Assembly: GCA_964411985.1 (NCBI GenBank)
Contig: CAYPNF010000002.1
Span: forward strand, 62,001 to 126,000
Length of the DNA stretch: 64,000 nt
Origin: CAYPNF01 sp964411985
GTDB lineage: Bacteria; Verrucomicrobiota; Verrucomicrobiia; Limisphaerales; J093
Direction: 5' to 3'
Below are positions 7,468 to 15,216 of the stretch, in pieces (the stretch's first letter is position 1; each line of letters begins with the position of its first letter). The translations under genes and the position numbers were made by a program. The notes below the pieces were generated by a model, which ran no database searches, was not told the DNA's origin, and was given only the letters and a program-made list of their open reading frames with translations.

Positions 7468-8400
7468 GTGAGACACGTCCTCTCGATGCTGGTCTTCTGC
7501 CTTGGGGCTTTGACGCTTGGCCCCTGCGCTGCTCTCTACGCCCAGGAAGTGGCTGTGCCGAACTACTGGGATCTCACCATTCCCACATCCCCTGGCTTAT
7601 CTTTTTACGTTGAGTGGGAAAGAGACGCCGATCTGGATGGGGACGGGAAGAGAGACTTCCGGTACATCATCGGAAGATGCGGCGAATCGGTTAACATCGA
7701 GGACTTCAGGTACGGCTATTCGTACGACAGTGAGACCATAGCCTTCTTTGCAGAGCGCCATGTTCAGGTGTACATGAGGCCACTTACAAACGATGTCTAC
7801 GGCCAGACCGCTCTTCCTGAGGCGGTGATAGCCTATGGGACACAAATCCCAGCTACCCCTCCCAAGGGTAGCGCATGGAAATGGATCAGTCCCTACGACA
7901 TCCCTGCTCTCAAAGGCGTCGGTTATGGGGTGACCTTGCGGAGCATCTGGTGGAACGACGTACACCTTCCTAGTCCATCGTGGGAGATCGGCTATCTGCG
8001 CCTGTCAGAAGCTCGGCCTCTCTGGAACGCGACGTTTAGCATTCGGATCCAGCGGTCGGATGGGTGGCATACAGGGTGGCTGACCCTCAGGTGGACTTTG
8101 TTTCCTGCGCCCACTCATTTTGACTGTGTGCAGATGGTCGAATACGCCGTCAGTCCCGAGCCCAACGCCGACATTGTAGCAGGTGTCCACGTAGGCCCCC
8201 CGTTGCAGATCACAACAAGCACCACCAACGGCGCTACCAGCATTCGCGTTTCCTGGCCAACCAACGCAACCAACCTGGCCCTGGAAGCCAAGCGGAGTTG
8301 GACAGCCACCAACTGGATGGCGGTTCAAGGCGTCACCAACAATGAGGTGACGATTACGCCATGGAGTTCATCGGCGTTCTTTCGGCTGAGAGGGCAGTAA
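7468..8400 (+). CDS. Secreted protein of unknown function, first of a tandem pair
   Basis: The protein has 310 residues. GTG 7468 is chosen because AAGGGA lies about 10 bases upstream and a signal peptide follows (LVFCLGALTLGPCAALYAQ). Longer upstream frames add a poor leader. A short Asp-rich turn DADLDGDGKRDF (about 45) looks like a calcium loop of the type I dockerin or FG-GAP class. The middle is Trp-rich, with RIQRSDGWHTGWLTL. The last 70 residues form the shared tail: SWPTNATNLALEAK, then NWMAVQGVTNNEV, ending in FFRLRGQ. The next gene is a clear paralog (DLDLDGKQDF, RIQREDGWHLGWL, IYRLRGQ). Function is unknown; it is probably exported or surface-bound. Confidence 0.75.
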   Translation: MRHVLSMLVFCLGALTLGPCAALYAQEVAVPNYWDLTIPTSPGLSFYVEWERDADLDGDGKRDFRYIIGRCGESVNIEDFRYGYSYDSETIAFFAERHVQVYMRPLTNDVYGQTALPEAVIAYGTQIPATPPKGSAWKWISPYDIPALKGVGYGVTLRSIWWNDVHLPSPSWEIGYLRLSEARPLWNATFSIRIQRSDGWHTGWLTLRWTLFPAPTHFDCVQMVEYAVSPEPNADIVAGVHVGPPLQITTSTTNGATSIRVSWPTNATNLALEAKRSWTATNWMAVQGVTNNEVTITPWSSSAFFRLRGQ

Positions 8401-8512
8401 AGGCTCTGACACTTGTATGCGCAACTGGACAAATCTGGAGCATGCACCCGAAGAGGTCGACCTCATTCCCGCAATCTGCCAAAGGCGGAGGACGGGGTGT
8501 CTGGGGAATCCA

Positions 8513-9430
8513 ATGCGCTCCATCGCCACCGCCATCAGCGTTCTCCTTGGTTTTTGGTTTGCTGATTGTTTCTGCGCGCTGCAAGGCCAAGAAGTCGGTT
8601 GTCCAGATTATTACAGCTGCAGCTCCGATACCCTTTGGAGCAACTGTAGAACGACTGGACATTCCACCAACACTGTTGATTTGGATTTGGACGGCAAGCA
8701 GGACTTCCGCTTGATCAATCGGAATGCTGGCGGGAATCGCGGAGAGCAAATCCCTCACTTGATCTGCGGTTGGCGCGACGAAACCCAGGCTTTGTTTGCT
8801 GAGCCGCATGTCCAGATGTATCTCAGTAAGGAGACCTGGGAGGGCTGTGCTTATGTCCCGCCCGAGGCTCGGCTCACTCAAGGCCAGACCATTCCGGCCA
8901 AGCCCGCTCCGGATAGCACTTGGGAGTGGATCCACCCCACCAACGTTGCGCGGCTTAAAGGAATCGGGTTTGGGTGGACAAAGCGAATTCTCACCTATGG
9001 GAATCCCTTGTTGGACGAAATTACCCTTGAGCCTGGATATCTCCAGCATCTTTCGACGCCCAAATCCACAAACGTACTGTTCGGTCTTCGGATTCAAAGA
9101 GAAGATGGCTGGCACCTGGGTTGGCTGAGGGTGCACCTCTGGAAGGAGCCCACCGCTGTGCGACATGTCAGTATTCTGGAATCCTCCGTCAACCCAGTCC
9201 CCGACCAAGACGTAGTGGCCGGAGTGCGGGCGGGTACAGTGCTGGCAATAAGCCCCCAAGGCACCAACAGCCTCCAACTCTCCTGGTCCACCAACGCCAC
9301 CAACATGGTACTGGAGCAGAAGCTAACCCTCAGCGATCCCGCCTGGACGGTGGTGGCGGGCGTTACCAACAACCAGTACGCGGTCGCCCCCACCAAGCCT
9401 GCGTCGATTTACCGATTGAGAGGGCAGTAA
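8513..9430 (+). CDS. Secreted protein of unknown function, second of a tandem pair
   Basis: The protein has 305 residues from ATG 8513, which has GGGGA just upstream and is followed by a signal peptide (SIATAISVLLGFWFADCFCA). The body follows its upstream paralog segment by segment: a Cys-containing N-terminal stretch, the Asp-rich loop DLDLDGKQDF, AEPHVQMYL, TWEWIHPTNVARLKGIGFG, and RIQREDGWHLGWLRV. The tail SWSTNATNMVLEQK then AWTVVAGVTNNQY ends IYRLRGQ. Extra cysteines near the mature N-terminus (CPDYYSCSSD) may form disulfides. The gap to the first copy is about 110 bases, so the two are probably co-transcribed. The pair arose by duplication and has since diverged widely. Confidence 0.75.
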   Translation: MRSIATAISVLLGFWFADCFCALQGQEVGCPDYYSCSSDTLWSNCRTTGHSTNTVDLDLDGKQDFRLINRNAGGNRGEQIPHLICGWRDETQALFAEPHVQMYLSKETWEGCAYVPPEARLTQGQTIPAKPAPDSTWEWIHPTNVARLKGIGFGWTKRILTYGNPLLDEITLEPGYLQHLSTPKSTNVLFGLRIQREDGWHLGWLRVHLWKEPTAVRHVSILESSVNPVPDQDVVAGVRAGTVLAISPQGTNSLQLSWSTNATNMVLEQKLTLSDPAWTVVAGVTNNQYAVAPTKPASIYRLRGQ

Positions 9431-9524
9431 CCGCTCCGAGGTGTTTATGTGTAACCTGAAGAATCTGCTTGGAGGGGTAGCGGGACCAGCAAAGGGTGGT
9501 CGGAGAGCGCAGGAAGGGAATGCG

Positions 9525-9677
9525 ATGAGACGATCACTGATGTGGGGTTTGGTGCTGCTGGGCTTGGTTGGATCCGCTCCGGGCAGGGCTCAGCTGATGT
9601 ACGGGGATTTTAAGTATGGGACGAACGAGACTGGGGTAGAAATCGGTCGCTACACTGGTTCAGGTGCCATCGCCTGA
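9525..9677 (+). pseudogene. Truncated start of a BspA-like LRR protein
   Basis: From ATG 9525 (AGGAAGGGA upstream) the frame gives a signal peptide (MWGLVLLGLVGSAPGRAQ) and then YGDFKYGTNETGVEIGRYTG before stopping at 9677. That last piece matches the opening of the intact LRR gene just downstream (YYYTISGGTITITGYNGPGG). Only about 50 residues remain, so this is the broken head of a paralog and not a working small gene. Confidence 0.6.
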
Positions 9678-9759
9678 AGGAGGGATGGAACTGCGTCTTG
9701 AGTGCTTTCCTGCAACAACCCGGAACGGAACCCGCATACCTCTTGTGAAAGCACCGATC

Positions 9760-11589
9760 ATGCGCATTAAGAATCTGGGAATCCTCAGCCTGTTGTTCCT
9801 CTGCCTTTCGGCATCAGCCCAGGCAGCGGACTACTACTACACGATCAGTGGCGGCACCATCACCATCACGGGATACAACGGCCCCGGCGGCGCGGTGATG
9901 ATCCCTGACACCATCGACGGCCTGCAGGTCACCGGCATCGGACAAAAAGCATTCTCTTGGTGCACCGGCCTGACCAGCGTCACGATCCCCAGCAGCATCA
10001 CGAGCATCGGGGGGGCGGCGTTTGTTGGTAATTTCAGCCTGGGAGCGATCACAGTGGATGCCAACAACCCTGCTTTTAGCAGTTTGGATGGGGCTTTGTT
10101 CAACAAGAGCCAGACCACGCTTGTCCAATATCCTGGGGGCAAAACCGGAAGCTACACCATTCCCAACGGCGTCACCAGCATTGGAGTCTGGGCGTTCTCT
10201 GCCTGCACCAACCTGACCGACATCACGATCCCCGCCAGCGTCACCAGCATTGCCGACTGGGCGTTTTCCTGGTGCACCAGCCTGACCAACGTGACGATTC
10301 CCAACAGGGTCACCGGCATCGGAGGGTATGCGTTCACCTCGTGCAGCAGCCTGACCAGCGTGACGATCGGCAGCAGCGTCACAAGAATCGGGGACCAAGC
10401 CTTCTCTGGCTGCCCCAGCCTGATTGCGATCACGGTGGATACCAATAACCCCGTCTATAGCAGTGTGGACGGGGGTTTGTTCGACAAACGCCAGACCAGG
10501 CTTCTCCAATATCCTCGGGGCAAAACCGGAAGCTACACCATTCCCAACGGCGTCACCAGCATTGGAGTCTGGGCGTTCTCTGCCTGCACCAACCTGACCA
10601 GCGTCACGATCCCCAACAGCGTTACCAGCATCGGGGACTCGGCGTTCGGGGCATGCTACGGCCTGACCAACGTGATCATCGGTAATGCGAGTGTCATCCT
10701 CGGAAGTGGGGTGTTTTGGCGTTGCGACAGCCTCCCATACGCCAGAATAGGCAGCGGTGCCATGCTCCTGCAAAGAGGCTTGTGCGACGGTTTGGTCACG
10801 ATCCAACCAACCGTTGAGGGTCTGCCCGTCACTCACCTCGGAGAGCGACTGTTCTTTGGCTGCACCAACCTGACCAGCATCACGATTCCCAACAGCCTCA
10901 CCAGCATCGGGTACTCGGCTTTCTGGGGCTGCACCAACCTGAACAGCGTCACAATTCCCGACAGCGTCACCAGCATCGGGGAGAGGGCGTTCCAGGGCTG
11001 CACCGGCCTGACCAACATCACGATAGGTAACGGCGTCACCAGCATGGGGGAGAGGGCGTTCTTGAGCTGCAAGGGCCTGACCAGCATCACGATTCCCAAC
11101 AGCGTCACGAGCATTGGGTGGGGGGCGTTCATGGATTGCCCCGGCCTGACCAGCATCACGATAGGTAACGGCGTCACCAGCATCTGGCGGGAGGCGTTCT
11201 ACAGCTGCACCAGCCTGACCAGTGTGTATTTCCATGGTAACGCCCCTTACGATGGAGAGGAAGTATTTGCATATTCCACCAAGGTGGTCGTCTACTACCT
11301 GCCGGGGACTACAGGCTGGGGCAAGCCCTTTGGCGGTCGTCCCACGGTACCCTGGCTGCGTCCGAATCCGGTGATACTGAGTGGGAGCATAGGCATCCAA
11401 ACCAACGGTTTCGGTTTCACCACCTCCTGGGCGAAGAACAACTCTGTCGTCGTGGAAGCCAGTGCGACACTGGTCGATCCCATATGGTCTCCTGTGTCCA
11501 CCAACACCCTCATCGGCGGCTCTTCCTCCTTCAGCGATCCAGAGTGGCAGACCATCCCTGCGCGGTTTTACCGGGTACGTTCTCAGTAG
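9760..11589 (+). CDS. Secreted BspA-like leucine-rich repeat (LRR_5) protein
   Basis: The protein has 609 residues from ATG 9760, chosen because a signal peptide follows at once (MRIKNLGILSLLFLCLSA). A large array of 23-residue LRR_5 units of the form LTSVTIPNSVTSIGDSAFxGC fills about residues 40-520. Two inserted strands of the type AITVDANNPAFSSLDGALF interrupt it, each followed by GKTGSYTIPNGVTSIG. Surface proteins of this class bind host or environmental ligands; no enzyme motif is present. The C-terminal 75 residues form the shared tail, with SWAKNNSVVVEASATL and ending ARFYRVRSQ. Two internal segments are identical at DNA level over 83 bases. The truncated paralog just upstream points to a recent local duplication. 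Confidence 0.85.
   Translation: MRIKNLGILSLLFLCLSASAQAADYYYTISGGTITITGYNGPGGAVMIPDTIDGLQVTGIGQKAFSWCTGLTSVTIPSSITSIGGAAFVGNFSLGAITVDANNPAFSSLDGALFNKSQTTLVQYPGGKTGSYTIPNGVTSIGVWAFSACTNLTDITIPASVTSIADWAFSWCTSLTNVTIPNRVTGIGGYAFTSCSSLTSVTIGSSVTRIGDQAFSGCPSLIAITVDTNNPVYSSVDGGLFDKRQTRLLQYPRGKTGSYTIPNGVTSIGVWAFSACTNLTSVTIPNSVTSIGDSAFGACYGLTNVIIGNASVILGSGVFWRCDSLPYARIGSGAMLLQRGLCDGLVTIQPTVEGLPVTHLGERLFFGCTNLTSITIPNSLTSIGYSAFWGCTNLNSVTIPDSVTSIGERAFQGCTGLTNITIGNGVTSMGERAFLSCKGLTSITIPNSVTSIGWGAFMDCPGLTSITIGNGVTSIWREAFYSCTSLTSVYFHGNAPYDGEEVFAYSTKVVVYYLPGTTGWGKPFGGRPTVPWLRPNPVILSGSIGIQTNGFGFTTSWAKNNSVVVEASATLVDPIWSPVSTNTLIGGSSSFSDPEWQTIPARFYRVRSQ
10136..10218 (+). repeat. 83-bp exact direct repeat, copy 1 (copy 2 at 10517-10599)
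   Basis: Within the LRR gene, 83 bases starting GGGGCAAAACCGGAAGC recur unchanged 381 bases (127 codons) downstream. Other LRR units of the array are clearly diverged, so this pair reflects recent duplication or gene conversion. Confidence 0.8.
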
Positions 11590-12085
11590 AGATGTCGCGC
11601 CGCCGAATGGATCGATCCTCATCCTCCGTCCACCCTGGCGGCGGTCCCGAATCGTAGCTCAGCCGGTGAATTGTTTCCCTGAGCAGCAACGATTGCAGGG
11701 TGGCAGGACGGTCACGTTCCCCTAGAACGAGAAAAGGCAATGGGGTCAAATCAATCTTTTCGACAGATAGGATCTGCGGTTGACCAAACGTTCCTTGCAC
11801 GGATCGGCGCAAAGTCCTTGATGGAACCTCCGCACCCCCTGGGCCGCCGCCTGATAATTATGCCCAGGGATTGCCGGCACGAGTCCCGCCAACCGATACC
11901 CTCCGTAGCGAGTTGCCGTGTATCGAACCCCGTCCAGTCCCTTAGCCCTGTGTGGTGATCGTAAAGGCAGTCCCCGTTCCCGCCCCCCCCGGTGGCCTCA
12001 TCCCCAAGTCAGCCAAGCGCTGAGGTTCCGCTGGTATTCGGAGACCCTTTGTCTAGTCCTCAATCAAGGGTGTTGTTAGGTTGCT
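11590..12085. other. Intergenic region between convergent genes
   Basis: About 500 bases between the LRR gene and the GH127 gene that ends toward it. No start codon leads a plausible gene. On the minus strand a stretch without start (11760-11940) reads GLVPAIPGHNYQAAAQG and onward, but I recognise no family. A GTAGCTCAGCCGGTGAA segment near 11655 resembles a tRNA D-arm but has no T-arm or acceptor. Confidence 0.45.
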
Positions 12086-15000
12086 CTACTTCAACCTCAC
12101 ATCCAGGTAAACGGAGTAGCGGCCGTACATTTCGTAGAACGGGCGGAAGCCAACGCCACCTATCTCGAAGCGCAACGTTTTCGGATCTCCCGTGATGGAT
12201 TTCCCAAAGTCTGCGGCGTCCAGAACCACAGGGCGCCAGTCGGAGCGGGGTTCAGATTCCTCCGCCGCGAGGAGCACCGGCCCGTAGAAGAGACTGGCGA
12301 TGTTAGGCTGATCCATCACGCGGCTCAGGTGGAATGGGAACGGGACCTGGAGTTCGATGGTGTCTTTGTCCTTCCAGTCCTGTTGTAGGGTCAAGTAGCT
12401 GCCGGGGTGGGCCTGCATCGCTTTGGGCTCGCCATTGATCTTCACGTGGAATCCGCGCGTTGCCCACCGGGGCACACGGACCTTGAGGTCGAACCTGCCG
12501 GTGCCCGCGATGACGAGCCGGGTCGTATCTTCGTAGGGGTAGCTGGTGCGCTGAGTCAGGACCACCTTGCGTTCCTTCCAAGCAAGTGTGGAGGGTACGA
12601 ACAGGTTCACGTAAAGCGCCTGGTGATTGGTATCGTGGAAGTAGATGGAATCCTGCAGCTTGGTGCCGCTCTCCAGGGCGGTGCCGTTGCAGCAGGTGAA
12701 GCCGTCCATGTTACCGTTGCCGAATTGCTTCCTGGACCCTGGGTTGAGCGGAATGTGGTAGGTGTTACCCGAGTTGTTGGCGGCGACGGAGGAAAGGATG
12801 TCGTTGTAGAGGGCCTGCTCGTAGTAGTCCATGTACCGGGCTTCCGGGTCGAACATGAAAAGCTGTCGGCTCAACTTCAACATGTTGTAAGTGGCGCAAG
12901 TTTCGTTTTGTCCGCCTCGGGCGAAACCATTCGCAAAGAGAGAGTCCGGTTGAGCCGTGAAACACTCCGCGTTGTTCGGATTCCGGGCGCCGGCCACGCC
13001 GCCGATGCTGTACATGTAACACTCGGTGCAGATGTGCCAGAAGTTGTCAGCAATCTGGTAGTAGGGGCGCTCGTGTGTGTTCCGGAAGGTCTCGAGCGCG
13101 CCGGTGATTTGTGGGATGTGTTGGTTGGCGTGCTTGCCGCGCAGCGTGTCCACGTTTCGGGCCAGGCCGTGGGAGTGGTTCGCGTCGCCGAAGAAGAAGT
13201 GGATGTTGTCAAACAGCCGGGCGCAGTCCAGGAAGCGTTTATCCCCGGTGATGCGTGCCAGGCGGGCCATGACCTCATTCATGCCACCATACTCACCGGC
13301 GATGTAGCGGTTCCACATGCTGATGCGGGTGGTGGTTGGCAGGGCTTGAAGGCGCTGCTGAGCCCAGAGCCCCATGCCCTGGGCGATCTCGAGCGCCTTC
13401 CGGTTTCCGCCCACCTCATAGCAGTCGAGCAAGCCGGCCAGGATCTTGTGCAGGGTGTAGTAGGGGGCCCAGATCTGGTGATTGTCGCCGCCGTAGGTTG
13501 CGCCCTTTTCGAGCATGATGAACTGGTCCGGGGGATAGGCACTGATGAATCCTTTGCCCCAGTTCCAGTAGTCCGTGCGGATGCCTTCCTTGCTCAGGTC
13601 GGAAGTGTAGTTTGTCTTGCCGGGTCCTGGCGGCACGGTGGTCGGATCCGCGTTGCACGGGCCGCCCTCCTGGACTGGCCGGCCCGACAGTTGTGCCAAA
13701 TGGTAGAGTGTATCGATGAGATAGTTCATCTTGTGCAGGAAATTGGTTTGGAGCGCCGGCTCGTAACCGGTGCTGGCATAGGCCTGGGCGATGGCGGAGA
13801 GGTAATGGCCGCTCGCATGCCCGCGCAGGCGGGTCGTTTGGGAGTCCCATCCGTCCAAGGCCTGGGCGTTTTCCGGTTGCTTCTGTCCGAAGGCGTCGCG
13901 GAACATGTAGAGGAAGCGATCAGGGTCCGATTTGGCGAGGCCTTGAATGAACTTGTCGCGGTGCTGGATGAACGGAGTCGAGCGCTGCTGTTCGTCGGGA
14001 TTCAAGGTGACCCGGTCCAGCGGAAACGACTCAAGGTAGCGGACGGGAGTGGGTGTTTCCGCCGACTCGGCCTTGACGGTGACGGAAGCCTTGGTCTCCA
14101 GCTTCGTTCCGGCGACACGACCGGTGACCGTGAGGGTGCCTGGTTGGAGGACGGACTCATTGCTCACGGGTGACGGCCAGAGGATCCGGACCTCGGGCCC
14201 CTTGGCGCCGTCGCGATACTCTCCGGCGACGGTGCGCGGCAGACGGGGCAAGGTACCCACGACGGTTTCGACCGAAATGTCTGGCACCCGAAGCAGGTCC
14301 AAGGTTGTCCAGGCTGTTAAGCCCGTCTCGGCGGGCTCGGTTTGGGCTGGGACCGGTTCGCTGGGAGTGGTGGTCCTTCCTCCTGACAATGCGTTCCTGA
14401 AGATGGTTGCGACCTGCTGGTCCGTGAGAGCGATGCTGTAGAGGCGCACGTCATGGAGCTTGGCGTTGAGATAGGGATCCGTGTCGTAGTGCGACTTGCC
14501 GAGATAAAGCTGGTTGCGCCGGGCATCGTCACGGTCGAGCAACGGCTCCAGATTCAGGGTCAGATTGGTGGATTGGCCCACGCGCGCGCCGTCGAGATAG
14601 AGGCTCAAGGTGTGTCGCGCCGCATCCAGAGCCACGGCCAGATGCACCCACCGATTCGTTGACACTCGCGGTGCGATGGGGCCTTGCTCCTCGGTCCAAC
14701 CGCTCTTCGTGATACGGGCGCGGTATCCTTCGGCATCCTCTTCGCTGATGGGGGCGCAGAAGAAATTAGTCGTCGTGTTAGGCCCGAAAGCGAAGAACCG
14801 CTGCCACGGTGTGGCGGAACGCAGGAACACCCAGCCCGTGACTGTAATGGCGTCCACGTGCTCCAGGGACTCCCCTGGAATCTGGACAAAGGTGCCACTC
14901 GCTCCTGGGAGGGAGAGCACCGTGCCGAACTGGGGGTCCTCCACGTAGGTGGCGCCGGAGCCGCGGAGGGCGGCCTGATAGCCGTTGCGCGAGCGGTCGG

Positions 15001-15163
15001 CCGTGTTGCCGTTAAAGAGGTAGCGAGCCACGAGGGCGGTTTCCCCGATGCCATCCAGAAACTGGTCGCCCCCGTCATTTTGAGCGGCTGTGGGCTGAGG
15101 GCTGGTCAGGAGACAGAGCAAGCACGCGAGCAGGGAGGTAGGACGGAACAAGAGGGTTTGCAT
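12086..15163 (-). CDS. Secreted LamG + GH127/GH146-type beta-L-arabinofuranosidase
   Basis: The protein has 1025 residues from ATG 15163, chosen for the signal peptide that follows (LLFRPTSLLACLLCLLTS). Domain order: a LamG/concanavalin-like domain at about 45-250 (ALVARYLFNGNTADRS, VTGWVFLRSATPW), a short bacterial Ig-like module near 310-370, then a DUF1680 (alpha/alpha)6 barrel. The zinc-thiolate active site of the family can be read: E754-x-C756 in NETCATYNMLKL, and C824-C825 in FTCCNGTALESG, matching the Glu, Cys and Cys-Cys set of HypBA1-type enzymes. Such enzymes remove terminal beta-L-arabinofuranose from plant glycans. Downstream gene of a two-gene operon, 53 bases after a second GH127. 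LamG may anchor it to polysaccharide. Confidence 0.85.
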   Translation of the reverse strand: MQTLLFRPTSLLACLLCLLTSPQPTAAQNDGGDQFLDGIGETALVARYLFNGNTADRSRNGYQAALRGSGATYVEDPQFGTVLSLPGASGTFVQIPGESLEHVDAITVTGWVFLRSATPWQRFFAFGPNTTTNFFCAPISEEDAEGYRARITKSGWTEEQGPIAPRVSTNRWVHLAVALDAARHTLSLYLDGARVGQSTNLTLNLEPLLDRDDARRNQLYLGKSHYDTDPYLNAKLHDVRLYSIALTDQQVATIFRNALSGGRTTTPSEPVPAQTEPAETGLTAWTTLDLLRVPDISVETVVGTLPRLPRTVAGEYRDGAKGPEVRILWPSPVSNESVLQPGTLTVTGRVAGTKLETKASVTVKAESAETPTPVRYLESFPLDRVTLNPDEQQRSTPFIQHRDKFIQGLAKSDPDRFLYMFRDAFGQKQPENAQALDGWDSQTTRLRGHASGHYLSAIAQAYASTGYEPALQTNFLHKMNYLIDTLYHLAQLSGRPVQEGGPCNADPTTVPPGPGKTNYTSDLSKEGIRTDYWNWGKGFISAYPPDQFIMLEKGATYGGDNHQIWAPYYTLHKILAGLLDCYEVGGNRKALEIAQGMGLWAQQRLQALPTTTRISMWNRYIAGEYGGMNEVMARLARITGDKRFLDCARLFDNIHFFFGDANHSHGLARNVDTLRGKHANQHIPQITGALETFRNTHERPYYQIADNFWHICTECYMYSIGGVAGARNPNNAECFTAQPDSLFANGFARGGQNETCATYNMLKLSRQLFMFDPEARYMDYYEQALYNDILSSVAANNSGNTYHIPLNPGSRKQFGNGNMDGFTCCNGTALESGTKLQDSIYFHDTNHQALYVNLFVPSTLAWKERKVVLTQRTSYPYEDTTRLVIAGTGRFDLKVRVPRWATRGFHVKINGEPKAMQAHPGSYLTLQQDWKDKDTIELQVPFPFHLSRVMDQPNIASLFYGPVLLAAEESEPRSDWRPVVLDAADFGKSITGDPKTLRFEIGGVGFRPFYEMYGRYSVYLDVRLK

Positions 15164-15216
15164 TGGTATGTCTTGCACGTGAGTTATGTCGAGTTGGATG
15201 GCGGAAGCCAGAAACG

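Noticed and set aside
9814..11622. 602-codon open frame on the minus strand
   Set aside because: It lies fully antisense to the LRR gene; its Asp/Ala/Gly-rich repeats mirror the codon pattern of the 23-residue LRR units.
11650..11720. GTAGCTCAGCCGGTGAA, a D-arm-like string
   Set aside because: No anticodon arm, T-loop or pairing acceptor follows at the needed spacing, so it is not a tRNA.
12407..14173. 588-codon open frame on the plus strand
   Set aside because: It is antisense to the GH127 gene, whose active-site motifs and length are clear; high GC keeps the opposite frame open.
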